Shown here piece after piece: positions 30,045-56,724 of a stretch of DNA of 64,000 nucleotides. The position numbers and the translations under genes were made by a program. The DNA is taken from the NCBI GenBank assembly GCA_022414725.1, contig CM039464.1, forward strand, positions 62,848,213 to 62,912,212, read 5' to 3'. The notes under the pieces are model-generated. The model saw nothing but the letters and a program-made list of their open reading frames with translations. It was not told the DNA's origin and did not search any database. The DNA is from Microglena sp. YARC. Its lineage: Eukaryota; Chlorophyta; Chlorophyceae; Chlamydomonadales; Chlamydomonadaceae. Within the stretch, counting starts at the first letter, position 1; each line of letters starts with the position of its first letter.

Positions 30045-31015
30045 TAAATTCTACAATGTAAAAATCATCATCTCATCTGGGATGATAATTTAATTGTGCG
30101 ATTCTTAGCGTATTTTTGTAATTTGTAAAAAGTGGTTCCATCCTTCAAAAAAATCAGGATACATTACCAGCTTCGTGATGGAGTCAGTATCCACCAATTC
30201 AGGGTCAATCTTCCTTTCCCCAAAATATGTTTTCTAACCTTTGCGTATAACTGGCACTCTTACAGTCTTACAACTTACACCGGCATATGATAATAGAGCA
30301 AGATATTCTGGTATTTTCTATCTTCTGCATGATTTGTTCATTTGACTTGATGTTTCTGTATCGACATGCAAAGGTTATGTACTGTAATATCCCTTTATTT
30401 GATCCCGTACTGATGTTCAAAGAAAAGGGGTGCACGGCACCGTAATCGTATTATATATTACGATATATTGTACGACAATTGAAAACATGTCGTAATTTCG
30501 ACAGCCCCACCTATAAGATCCCCCCTGGACTTCTCTTGCAGTCATTGGCAGGACAGTGGGCGACCACCTGACTCCTGGTAGATATCCAGCCTTATGGTGA
30601 GAAAGACTACTGTTACGTGGAATCTGTGGAATGGCAGTCTGGTGACCTAAGTTACCTTGGGACTGCTGTAGGAAGCGAATATTACCACGGTACCAGGCTA
30701 CCTATACATGGCGTTTACATGTTCTTCCAATAATTTAATTAGGTTTCGAGAGCAATAATTCACTCATTGTAGTTTGTTGTCCTCGGCAACTGCTATAGTA
30801 GGATAGCCTGCATAGATGATGGATTAGCACCGATTGATAACTTTTTTACAATATAATTAAATTATCATCTCATCTAGGATGATAATTTACTTGCGCGATT
30901 ATTGACGCATTGTTTTTATAATTTTTTATAAGTATTTACATCCTTCAAAGGAATGAGGATTCATGACCAGCTTTATGCTAGAGTTGTTATCCAACAATTG
31001 AGGTTCAATCTTCAT
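30045..31015. repeat. Direct pair of about 175-bp dispersed repeats
   Basis: Both copies hold ATCATCTCATCT.GGATGATAATTTA, GCGCGATT-like DNA, ACATCCTTCAAA, ATCAGGATACAT/ATGAGGATTCAT, ACCAGCTT and AGGTTCAATCTTC. One is at 30045-30220 and the other at 30845-31015. The class is unknown. Confidence 0.65.
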
Positions 31016-31079
31016 TTTATATAAATAAATCATCAGCGTATAAGAGGCCTTCTAATCTGACATAAATTTTATCTTCGCA

Positions 31080-31345
31080 GAGACCGACGGCCTACTTGGC
31101 ACAGGCACGCATAGACCGACGGCCTACTTGGCACAGGCGCGCAGAGACCGACGGCCTACTTGGCACAGGCTTTACTCAGAGATCTACGGCCTACTTTGCA
31201 CAGGCGCGCAGAGACCGATGGCCTACTTGGCACAGGCGCGCAGAGACCGACGGCCTACTTTGCACAGGCTGCACTCTGAGACCGACGGCCTACTTGGCAC
31301 AGGCTGTACTCTGAGACCGACGGCCTACTTGGCACAGGCTCTGGG
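31080..31345. repeat. Minisatellite of about 32 bp, eight copies
   Basis: The unit contains AGACCGACGGCCTACTTGGC followed by ACAGGCGCGC or ACAGGCTGTACTCTG. Confidence 0.9.
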
Positions 31346-31946
31346 CCGAGGTGACCGTCAGACTCAGAGCACCTAGGCCGTATGTCGAGTGCTGAGCCAC
31401 ATGTCACATGTTGTATGGCGTCGGTGGCTTGGGGCTATGGCCATTGACAAAGTCTACGGCGCAGCACACACACTAATAATACCTTCCTAGCCCTGGGCCT
31501 AAAACCCTAAACACAGATTCTAAACCCTAAACCCTAAGCAAAATATCATCTCGCCCCGCCACTTTTCCAACATTTCAAGACCACTCAGCCCGCCATTTAT
31601 CCCATGGCCGAGCTTATGTACCTGAGCACACACATTTGACCTCCCCCCCTCCCCCCAACCAAACAATATCCATATCATTTAGCATACTATAATATATTAT
31701 ATTATAATATTATTTAATTGAATATAATATAATACAATTGAATACATAAGCTGAGCTGAGCTGAGCCGAGCTGAGCTGCAGTTACACACTGACCAGGTAG
31801 TTGGGCCAGAACTTTGTTTGAGACATACCCCCCACCCCCGAACTTGACCTTGAACCCATTGAATATCATCCCTATTATTTAATAAATTAGTGTGTGTTGA
31901 ACTATGGTTTCTATCCTCTGACATCATCCAATTTGCACACGTGATT

Positions 31947-46831
<14,885 letters not shown>

Positions 46832-46879
46832 CTGTGGTGATTACAACAATTGAAGCGTTAGCGCAGTCATGAGATTCAC

Positions 46880-47816
46880 ATGTAGGGGGCAGGGTACGAA
46901 ATGTACAAAATGTACCCAGTCATGAGCTTCACATGTAGGGGGCAGGGTACAAAATGTACCCAGTCATGAGCTACACATGAAGGGGGCAGGGTACAAAATG
47001 TACAAAATGTACAAAATGTACCCAGTCATGAGATTCACATGAAGGGGGCAGGGTACAAAATGTACAAAATGTACCCAGTCATGAGATTCACATGAAGGGG
47101 GCAGGGTACGAAATGTACAAAATGTACCCAGTCATGAGCTTCACATGTAGGGGGCAGGGTACAAAATGTACAAAATGTACCCAGTCATGAGCTTCACATG
47201 TAGGGGGCAGGGTACAAAATGTACCCAGTCATGAGCTACACATGAAGGGGGCAGGGTACAAAATGTACAAAATGTACCCAGTCATGAGATTCACATGAAG
47301 GGGGCAGGGTACAAAATGTACAAAATGTACCCAGTCATGAGATTCACATGAAGGGGGCAGGGTACAAAATGTACAAAATGTACCCAGTCATGAGCTACAC
47401 ATGAAGGGGGCAGGGTACAAAATGTACCCAGTCATGAGATTCACATGAAGGGGGCAGGGTACAAAATGTACCCAGTCATGAGCTACACATGAAGGGGGCA
47501 GGGTACGAAATGTACAAAATGTACCCAGTCATGAGCTTCACAATGTAGGGGTGATTGGCAGGTACAAAATGCTAACCCAGTCATGAGCTACACATAACAC
47601 GGGGGCAGGGCTACAAAATGTACAAAATGTACCTCAGTCATGGAGCTTCACATGTAGGGGCAGGGTACAAAATGTACAAAAATGTACCCAGTTCATGAGC
47701 TTCACATGTAGGGGGCAGGGGTACAAAATGTAACCCAGTCATGAGCTTACACATGAAGGGGGCAGGGTACAAAATGTACAAAATGTACCCAGTCATGAGC
47801 TTCACATGTAGGGGGG
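46880..47816. repeat. Minisatellite of about 52-65 bp units with GGGTACAAAATGTAC core
   Basis: About 16 units of GGGGGCAGGGTACAAAATGTAC, an optional AAAATGTAC, CCAGTCATGAGCTTCACATG and TA. The unit length varies with the number of AAAATGTAC inserts. It directly abuts the MITE at 47817, whose end it resembles. Confidence 0.9.
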
Positions 47817-48039
47817 CAGGGTGACTACATTTTGTCATTTTTGCAATTTTTGTCATTTTGCAATTTTGGGTTGCGCTTTTGATGCAACTGCTTCCTGTTG
47901 TGTTGCGCTTTCGACTCAACTGAAAGCTGACATCTGAGCACTGCGCCTAGAGGGGGTTTAAAAAACTGTGTCAATCGTGCAGTCGGGCTTCAAAACCTTG
48001 CATGCTAGAGCGCAATAGCACATGTCATGTAGTACCCTG
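47817..48039. mobile_element. MITE of the CAGGGTACTACATGACGCG family, reverse copy
   Basis: CAGGGTGACTACATTTTGTC to ACATGTCATGTAGTACCCTG, 223 bp, with the conserved CAATCGTGCAGTCGGGCTTC. Confidence 0.75.
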
Positions 48040-48213
48040 GTAGGTGGGTCTGGTTCCGGCCGGTCTTTGGCACTCTTTCCATGCACCCCTGCGGAAACCC
48101 ATAATGCACCCTTCATGATTCGAGCTGTTAAAAAGAAAACAGAACTCTTCCAGGACGGAATTACCGACGTCTCCCCGTTCACTTACGTTACTGTCAGCCG
48201 CCTTGTCCAGGTA
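48040..48213 (+). CDS. Possible exon, unrecognised
   Basis: Directly after the MITE, a plus frame reads CTPAETHNAPFMIRAVKKKT then ELFQDGITDVSPFTYVTVSR and LVQ, and meets a good donor CCAG|GTAAGG at 48214. No acceptor was identified. The composition is coding-like; the family is unknown. Confidence 0.35.
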
Positions 48214-50000
48214 AGGGAATCTTAACCCTTTTCCCTTTCGATGGAAAGGGTGCCGAAATAAATTATAACAAAATTATAAGTGCTTCCTGTTAAGCCCAGT
48301 ATGGCAAATATATCCAGAAGTTGAAAGTGAAATTGAAATTGTTACATCCGTGTAATACAGTTACTCACAGGACGTGAAGTTAAGGCCACCATAGCGTAAG
48401 CCGGAGCTAGCTTAAGTCACCGTTTATACATCTAGCTCTTAATGGACCAATCATTAATGGTGTTTGCTTTCATATGTAGCTTGAGTGCTTACTCTCACTA
48501 CAGTCCATTGATCATTCCATACAACACAGCACCATCTATCCATCCACATATAAGTTCGCAAATATATTGCCACAAAAAAGTGCCCCTGCTTTTGTGAAGA
48601 AAAATTCTTTTAGCCCGTTTGTTGTGCTCTTTGTCGCTGTGACTAGCTTCTCTACTCGCTACAATCCAGTGATGGGCACAATATATACTACAATTATACT
48701 AATTATACTACCAGCTTATACTACAATTATACTACATCCAGTGATTGGGCACAATTATACTACAAGAATTACTTCATAAAATGTTGGTAAGGTGTCGACT
48801 GCGAAGCTAATAATTGGCGGAGAGAGTTTGCGACGGAGCGACAGGTGCAGGTGGAACCCTGACGGGGAGGCTCCGCCAAAAATGTGCCAGCCCCCTTGAA
48901 GAGGGGGCTCCGCGAAGAATGTTGGTCAGGTTTTGACACCGGCCGCTGAAGAAGAGCATGGGAGGATTAAGCAACAGCTAAAAAACCAATCATGCTTCAC
49001 CTCCCAAAGTATTTCTGCCTTGCCACAACAGAGTATAAGAGCTTTCAAAGCATTGGACTGTCCAAGTAAGAATTTGAAAAGTAAAGTAATTTGAAATCCC
49101 TTCTGGTTTGCCCAGGGACCGGGACCCTGGGACCTGAAAAACACTTTGATACCACCATTTTTGATGAGGGGTCTGGGTACAGGTACTACATTTTGTTCAA
49201 ATTCGTCAAGCGGAGCTTTAAGCGCACAAAAGTCAAAATGGTCATACTTTGTAGTGCAAAAAAACGAGGTGTTGAAAAATCTGCGCTGCAAAAGTGTGAT
49301 GGGGCTCAAAAAAGCGTGCTCCAAATCGCGCGTTGTAATACCCGCGTTTCTGTAGTACCCCTGGCTGGGTGGGGTCGGTGTCCTGCCATCTCACAAGGAA
49401 CAAAACAGTGCAATACGATCAATAACAGTGAATCATTCGAATGCTAGGATCTCGAGAAATAAAAGTGAATCACTCTCATGCTGATTCCATGAGAATCGAT
49501 ATACAATATTTAAATGTATACAGATTATGAATGCTATTAAATAATTAATTGCATATAAAATACATACATGTATTTATCTTGTGAGAAATGTATACAAACC
49601 ATATTTCCGGGATTTGCCCGCGCAGAAACACAAGTAACATCCCTTGCATGCTGGGTAGTAAAGTGAATCACTCACAACGCTAGGATCTCGAGAAATGGCC
49701 TATTCTGGTAATTGAGTCAACGATTCGATCATGGCGGCCGTCATATGTGCATGAATTCCTCGAGTGCACTCATACAGTTCGGACACTGAAAGGACCTTGC
49801 TGTTGAAGAGACCATCATCCGGCACAATGATGGCAGTTGATCTGCGTTGGGACTGAGGTGGTTGTGTCGGATCACACAAGTCGCTTCCTTGGGCACTCCT
49901 TGTATGTGGTGGTGAAAACAATTCACATTTTAAAATAGAGTACATATTTGTAAATACGAGTCATTAAAAATATACCCTCTACACACCCCAAATATATTTA
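48214..50000. other. Repeat-rich region with one weak coding candidate
   Basis: Contains TATACTACAATTATAC repeats (48690-48760), a copy of the GCGACG/GGCGGAG repeat (48795-48915), a diverged MITE (49180-49363) and a direct repeat GCTAGGATCTCGAGAAAT (49443 and 49680). A minus frame at about 49700-49945 (SAQGSDLCDPTQPPQSQRRS) is possible but has no clear splice sites. Confidence 0.4.
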
Positions 50001-50150
50001 AATAAATATGTATCTCAGAGATACATAAACATCCAAATAAATATGTATCTCAGAGATACATAAACATCTAAATAAATATGTATCTCAGAGATACATAAAC
50101 ATCTAAATAAATATGTACCTCAAGAGATACATAAATATCTAAATAAATCT
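49990..50150. repeat. 35-bp minisatellite with palindromic GTATCTCAGAGATAC core
   Basis: Four to five units of AAATAAATATGTATCTCAGA and GATACATAAACATCT. Each unit carries a 15-base perfect palindrome. Confidence 0.9.
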
Positions 50151-52310
50151 ATTTACATTTTTAACATCATTGCAAGTGCAATGTATCTATCCTATACATA
50201 TATCAGTTTGAGGCCTTGGTGGGCCATCCACTCCAATTCCTTTCAAACAATGATTGGGGGAGCATACCCGGAAGACACCAGGATGCGTTCCTTGGGGCAC
50301 CCTTGTGTGCCATGTACGTCACAAGTGTTCGATGACAGCGCGTCGCCTTTGCGACGCTAAAAATTGGCGGAGAGTTGATCGCGATGGGAGCGACAGGGTG
50401 CCGCAGGTGAGCAACGGAAGCGAGTTAGTTACGAGGCCGTTGGTGACATGTCGGCTTCATCACGGTCAGTATGGACGAACGGACAAATGGTAAACAGTAG
50501 TGCGGATTAGTGTACGGGTGGAGTATTGTGTATGGTGTAGTCTATACACTGACTGCGTGCAGGGCCTGTGGTCTCCGCTCTCCTGTGCGCTCGTAGAGTA
50601 GTGGGGGACGTGTGTAGGAGAGTGTGAGGTATGGATGTACTCGCAGCTAGGACAAAGGGCACAGAAGTTGGTCAACAGTACGTACCATGTGAGAAGTAGA
50701 TGAGGCAATTTGAGAAACAATGCGGTTGGTAGGACGAGCTAGTGTGGAAGGTTTGGTAAGTGATGTGGTGGTATGGTGGGACTGTGGTTGTTATGGATGA
50801 CAATCGGTGGGTGTTGTAGAGGGATTGAGTTGGAAAATAACAGATTAAGCTCTACTGTGGAAGATGGGAGGGTAACCGTGTACGAGATGTGTGTATGGTG
50901 ACTGGTGGTGAGGTGGGTGGGTGGGGAGGGGAGTGCAATACAGCAAGCATGTCTAACTGTGGAATGATAGAGGGTTATACAAGTATTGGTTGCTGGGTAT
51001 GGTGTGGTGTGGTGGTGGTGTGTGTGTGTGCGCTGTGTGGGCCTGTATGTGGGGTGGGGTGGGGTGGGGTGGGGTGGGGTGGGTCCGAATACCAGCAAGC
51101 AAGCTCTAACTGTGTATGATGAGAGGGTAGGGGGTAAAGTTGGTGTGGGTATGGGGTGGTGGTGGGGCGGATAGAGGAGGGAGTTTATGTAAAATCTGTG
51201 TGTGTTTGGGAGTTTAGTTGTCCATCTTGTAACATGGGTTTCCTTTGAAGGATGGACAATACCTCATATATTTATAAAACAAATGGACAGAGACATAGAG
51301 ATTATACATATCGCTTGAAATTCAATTTTCATTGAGCAACAAATACTTAATTCCAAATTGAATTCCGAATCAGTCATGCATTGGCCATTCTTGAGTTCAG
51401 AAGGCTGACCAGAAACATGCATGATGTATCCGGCACAGCTTTTATTTTCATGCTACAATAGAAGCAGCTTCTTGAGTCCATGAACTGGCTATCCGGCAAA
51501 ACCTAAATGAAACCTAGTGCCTTCAAATAAGTAATGAGTGAACGTCTGCGGCGTGAATTAAAGGAGCCTGTCTTATGGCGGTAGGAAAGGGCTGCTACTT
51601 TCCTGACAAAACTATCATGGCGGTTGGACAGCGCACACTTCAGGCCGTAGGGAATTCAACGTCGTTCTAGGAGCTCTGCCATTGAGCATCTGTTGAACGG
51701 GGATTAGTGCACTTTAGAAGGCTGATTATTCCGCAGTCTCACTGACTGGCTATCTGGCAAACCCTAATAAACCTATGCACTTAGAAAGCCGAAGAAAAAG
51801 TGTCCATAACTGCTTAACTGCTGGGGTGTGTTTTAGTTGCTGGCTTGGGGAGCTGCTTAGAAGCTGCTAAAAGACAAAAATAAAAGCCTGATGCATCCCT
51901 TGAGCTACGGCGCCATGTGAATGTTTTAGTCATGGATTACTCACTTTGGCTATAAGGGACGTGCCTATCCTCGATCGCCAAACTACGATGACATTGGCCA
52001 GTGAGGATGTGTGGTTTGGAGCTTGTCTTTGGGGTCACTATAGCCTGTACATACAAATTAATGCTAACATGTCATATAAGTAATATGCACATACAATGTA
52101 ACGTGCAAATATAATGTTATAGTGCAATATAAGTAAGCGCAAATATACTTTAATATGCAAATATCATTGTATGCACAATATAATTTTAGATATGAAAATA
52201 TGATTTAATTACAAATTGATTTAATATGCAAATATATTGTCATGCACAAATACAATGTAATGCACAAATATAATTGAATATGCAAATATATTGTAATATG
52301 CTCACCTGGC
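50150..52310. other. No gene seen; repeats and degenerate mobile elements
   Basis: Holds a GCGACG/GGCGGAG repeat copy (50335-50495) and GGTGGGTG/GTGTG tracts with (GGGGT)n at 51050-51085. A TA-MITE copy (51439-51884) is interrupted by a SINE head fragment (about 51635-51690). AT-rich ATATGCAAATAT repeats lie at 52080-52300. Confidence 0.5.
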
Positions 52311-52314
52311 ATTT

Positions 52315-52440
52315 TGAACTATCGTCATAGGTGTCGACACTTCGAAAATCCAGCCGTCACATAGGAAGACATTGATAGCCACCATCCAGTCCGGTTGAAC
52401 TCCCCAGACTTGCATGGCCGACATAGAGAAGTTTGATTGT
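52315..52440 (-). CDS. Possible exon, unrecognised
   Basis: The minus frame reads SMSAMQVWGVQPDWMVAINV then FLCDGWIFEVSTPMTIVQNA and ends at a good donor GCCAG|GTGAGC. The composition is coding-like. It could be an upstream exon of gene 3, since both lie on the same strand and the phase (2) fits the acceptor at 46831, but nothing proves this. Confidence 0.38.
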
Positions 52441-53008
52441 TTGTGGGTTCGCTAAGCACGATTATAGCTCACGGAAAACTTAGATATGGGACCGAACCGT
52501 CCCCTGGGGACGAAAAGAAGCTGAAGGTTTGCTCGAGACATTTCCCCTTGGGAGTGCTGATCTGCAGTTTTAACAGCAGGGTGAGTTCCTTGAGTATGAA
52601 TCATCAAATTATGCAAGGTCTTGTCAATTCCTTGACCTCCAAAGTTTATCTGGCTACCTAGGGCATTAGCACGCACACAATTACTCCATCCCAAACATCA
52701 GCAGACAGCACACAAACAGCACAATATTGGGACTTGCATCATGATACTTGTGTGTTCTCCGGATCCCGTAGCACGCAACACCACACATCCCAAACATCAT
52801 CATCCATCAGCAGCAGCACGAACAGCACCACAACTACTATATCCCAATATCATCAGCAGTAGCACAAGCAAGCACAAACATTGGGACTTGCCTCAACGAT
52901 ACGTGTGTGACCAGATCCAGCTATTCAGCTGTGTCTTTAGGAGCACTGAAGGTCACAAAATGCTCTAGTTCTTTGGGTTGTACTACAGTGCTGTTGTTTG
53001 GCTGTCCA

Positions 53009-53166
53009 TACAGATCCCAACAATGATATTGAAGTGCAACTCGGTTGCTCCGAGGTGTATTCAAGAATCATTGGGGTAGGGCGTACTGTACGGCTCTTTG
53101 GGCTGGATAAAAATATTGTGCAACTGTTGAGCGTCGTGGCCAATGACGGGTCAAAGCCTTCTTGAC
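53009..53166 (+). CDS. Possible terminal exon on the plus strand, unrecognised
   Basis: After TCCATACAG|AT the plus frame reads PNNDIEVQLGCSEVYSRIIG then VGRTVRLFGLDKNIVQLLSV and VANDGSKPS before TGA. The stretch has balanced, conserved-looking composition, but I cannot name the family. No upstream partner exon was found. Confidence 0.38.
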
Positions 53167-53479
53167 CTCATTCCAGTCCATGTGCTGCAAGGCAGGGTGG
53201 ATCATCTTGTGTTGGTGTTGACCTTATACACCAGGGGGTGAGAATGTTATGATGATGATATGATGAGATGAATGATGATGATGATGATGATGATGAGCAC
53301 ATGTTGCTGGATTATGTTTACTCTGCCAAACAGTAAGCAGCCGAATTGCTGACTGGCAGCATGTTACCACTAGTCAAGTTAGACCAGACATTAAAAACAC
53401 ATGCCAGCTTGTGCAATCGGCATTAGCCAGACTAGGCAGAGATTACGACACTGTCAAAACGAGTTCAGTCTTCTTAACA

Positions 53480-53890
53480 ACTACCCCCCACCCCCACCCC
53501 CCCCCCCACAAACAACACTAATCCACACCACACGCACACCCACCACTCAACACACACTAAGACCCCCCTGGCCCCCCCCCAACACGACACACACAACGCC
53601 ACACCCACCTTCCACACAGCCAACACACACCACACACCCACAAAACACACTATATACCCCGCCAGGTTAATGACTACTTCAACGAGTTGCAAGCTTCTTA
53701 AAACAATATCCTCCCCCCCCTCCCCCCAAAAGACAACCAACAAACCACAGATACCCGCCCCGCACACACGCACACTCATCCCCCCCCACTAAAGACCCCC
53801 GCCCCCCCCACACAACACACACCCACCCACACAGCAGCACACATCCGACGACTACAACGGTGCCGGGTTCAACCAAAATAACACTATATA
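53480..53890. repeat. CACAC/CCCC-rich low-complexity tract
   Basis: C-rich microsatellite with ACACACCC units, interrupted by a short unique stretch near 53660-53700. Long frames on both strands are artefacts. Confidence 0.8.
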
Positions 53891-54189
53891 CCCCCCCGCC
53901 CAGGGAAAAAAATTTTTAAAAAAAAAATGAAAAAACCCAACCTTTCGAAAACGATTTCCAAAGCTTTCGCAAAACCCTCCCCTTTTTTGCCCCCCTTAAA
54001 AGCTTTTATAATTTTATCAAACCTTTTGTCTAAGCCAAAAATTCCAATTTTTGGCCGCCACGTATTACAATTAAATAATTTGGGGGGGCTTTTTTGAAAA
54101 ATAATGTAAAGAAAAAACAATTTAGACAAACTAGGGCCCCCCTGCTTGAATGTCCAACCCAGAACCGTGGAAGGGTTTTTTTTTTGCAT

Positions 54190-54440
54190 ACGCATTAAAG
54201 GTAAAATGATAACGCCCTGGGTGGGGGCCCGTGTATTAAGGGAGTCCCTGTCCTTAGAGGCGGTTAAAGAGAAAACGGGCTGTAAACTTTTACCTGGAAA
54301 AGCTAACCCTTGGCGGTTGACAAGCGACCGCAGAACACTTTACGTTGCCACCCCCGTGGGGGATTCAAACGGCGCCAAGTCCATTCTAGGAGCTCAGGGC
54401 CCATTGAGCCATTCCGTGGGAATCTTTTTGCCACACCATA
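54190..54440 (-). mobile_element. tRNA-derived SINE, second copy
   Basis: On the minus strand it carries ATGGCTCAATGGGCCCTGAGC, CGTTTGAATCCCCCACG (B-box region), GGTCGCTTGTCAACCGCCAA and CTCCCTTAATACACGGGCCC, in the same order as 33118-33340. It is diverged, and the internal promoter is degraded. Confidence 0.7.
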
Positions 54441-54479
54441 CTTGTGGGCCTACTACGCTACGATGATCATCTGTGTTGA

Positions 54480-54890
54480 CCCAGAATGTTCACAAGAAAT
54501 GGGGTGGTGGGGGGCCATGGCCGTGGGATGTAAGGGTGTGGGGGCAGGGGATGGTGGTAAAGGGCCATGGGCCATGGGAGGTGGGGTGTGAGGGCCGTGC
54601 GGTGGGCGGGTTTGTGGGCGGGCCCGGTTGGGCGTGGGGTGTGGGAAGACCTACGCCAATTGGATCATGGCTGCGTAGACCCAGAGTCACAATAAATGGG
54701 GTGTGGGGGCCATGGGCCGTGGGATATAAGGTGTGGGGTGTGGGGGCAAAGTGGGGTGTGTAGGCCATGGGCCATGGAGGTTGGGGTGTGAGGTGTTGTG
54801 GGGTGTGGAGGGTGGTGGGGGCCGTGCGGTTTGGCGGGATTGTTGCAGGCCTGTTGTGTGTGGAGGCGTGGGAAACCTACCATATCATCT
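54480..54890. repeat. G-rich GGGTGTGGGGGC tandem DNA
   Basis: Repeats of GGCCATGGGCCGTGGGATGT, GTGTGGGGGCA and GACCCAGAGTCACAA, with units of roughly 190 bp. Confidence 0.6.
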
Positions 54891-55059
54891 GGCGTAGAAC
54901 GCCAGAGTCACCAAGAGATTGTTGACAACACCCAGCTGCTCCAAGTGATGGCTCCCCCCGCACCACCAACGGCTGTGTTCCCTCTGAGATTGTTGCATGT
55001 GTTTGAATTCTCATCGCTGCATGCCGCTGGGGCTAGCCCATAGTATTGTGACAGTACAA

Positions 55060-55275
55060 AGCCTCGTACTCAATATCCACATGGAAAGTACTGATGCGGG
55101 TTTTCATGATATCGAACAACAGTAATTGGGTGTACGCCGTGATAATCGATGGTATATGGAATTATCCAATCTGTAATCTCCAAGTACTCCGCCCCTCGCA
55201 GCAAGTGGCATACAAGCCACCCCAAATTGGGCAGTGGTTGCTTTCAAGGTGGATGGCAGCAACAATATCCCCAGC
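55060..55275 (-). CDS. Possible exon with a frameshift, unrecognised
   Basis: After CTTCTCAG|GAAG (about 55296) the minus strand reads EVEAGRAGDIVAAIHLESNH then CPIWGGLYATCCEG. It continues one frame over as EYLEITDWIIPYTIDYHGVH and PITVVRYHENPHQYFPC. Both halves look coding, so a one-base consensus error or a young frameshift is likely. The family is not recognised. Confidence 0.4.
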
Positions 55276-56479
55276 ACGCCCTGCTTCAACTTCCTGAGAA
55301 GTAGGAAGTAGAGAAAAATGTTAGTGCCATATGGTATGTAGCCATGGTTGTATGTGTAAGGCACAATGCATTTTACAGTCCAGGGGTAAAGGGACTTGCC
55401 CAACTGAGGACAGTGTGTGTGTGTATGTTAACAGTCCAGGGGTAGCCGCAAAAGGCTACAGGGCTTGCCCTACTGTGGCCGTGTGTGATGTATGTTACAG
55501 TGCATGGGTAGGCCGGATGGGCTAAAGGGACTTGCCCTACTGTGGCCGTGTGTGTGTTATGTTACAGTCCATGGGTAAGCCGGGATGGGCTGAAGGACTT
55601 TGCACCTTAACGGTAAACAGTGTGTTATGTTTACAGACCAGGGGTTGGCATTTGCCATTGCCATTGATATTTTTGTTTATTTCTAAAGCATTGGCAAATC
55701 GTCACTTTGGCTGCGCAATTTCCTTCGGGATATCTGCAACCCCATGGGGGGTGTGGGTGGGGCACGGTGGGTGGGGTGGGTAGGTGCGGGCGGGTTGTGG
55801 GTAAGATTGTGGCGGGAAGGCGTGGTCCAATTACCCACTCTTTCTGGCTGGCTGGCGACAGCGCAAGCTCGCACGACGCACACACCACTTCTCGAATTCG
55901 CTCTACTCCATCAAATAGTTATTTGCCTTAATGGGTGTATCATGTTGCAAAGAATTGTCCCTGTAACAGGACTGTGGCATACAAATGAAAACCAGCAGGT
56001 GTGCAAAGCCGAGAATCTGTCCCTGTTTGTGTTGTTGCCTTTACATGGAAAGCCATGCGCCTTCACATGATTTCTGCTTCTCTTTTCAGCACGCAATGCA
56101 GATCGATAATCTTCATAAGCTTCACGAAAGAAGAAAGAAGCAACGGCCCCGCAGCATTGCCACAGAGATATACAAATGCCAACCTCTTACCCCTCCCCCC
56201 CCTCCACCCCCCCAACGCCACCCCCACCCATCCACAACACCCCACCCACACCACATGCACCAAAATAACATTACCACATTGGGCCACAATATACTCAAGG
56301 CCACATCACCCCCCGCCCCCCCCACCCCCCCCCCCACACACAGCACACACCAAAATATCTTACCCCCAGCATTACCACAGATATACACAGGCCCCTGCCT
56401 CCTCCAATGCTGCATCTCATTGATGACACCCACTTTTTTCAAATGTGAACTCTGCTGATTGGATGTGATGCCCACCATA

Positions 56480-56700
56480 TATTCCAACGTCCGCCTGCAA
56501 ACTTTCCAAGCGGCTCTGTGTTGATGATGGCTCACGGTTCATTAAGGACGAGGCCCAGGTTGTTGTTGATGGGAAACTGGATGCCCCTCCACTGAATAGC
56601 GGTGGTTTGTTTTTCCAAAGCTCGTTCCAAATGGTTTGGGCAGCTACAAGGCTGCTGTTGACCCACTTGACTACACAATGAACAAAACGGCTTAGGAGGT
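56480..56700. CDS. Coding-looking segment, strand undecided
   Basis: Both strands have an open, plausible frame: plus LCVDDGSRFIKDEAQVVVDG then KLDAPPLNSGGLFFQSSF; minus FVHCVVKWVNSSLVAAQTIW then NELWKNKPPLFSGG. There are no clear splice sites. I cannot choose between them. Confidence 0.3.
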
Positions 56701-56724
56701 CACCTGTGAGAGCATGCATGGCGG

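Larger units (their letters stand above)
29123..31946. other. Region between genes 2 and 3; no gene called
   Basis: It may include missing 5' exons of gene 2 and the 3' UTR of gene 3. Seen here: a CACCCTCAGC short repeat (29490-29535), a TA-MITE copy (about 29594-29759), an AGTCCAGGGG-family copy (29888-29985), a duplicated pair of about 180 bp (30045-30220 and 30845-31015), the 31080-31345 array, TAAACCCTAAACCC telomere-like DNA at 31500-31535 and GAGCTGAGCTGAGC at 31748-31780. Confidence 0.5.
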
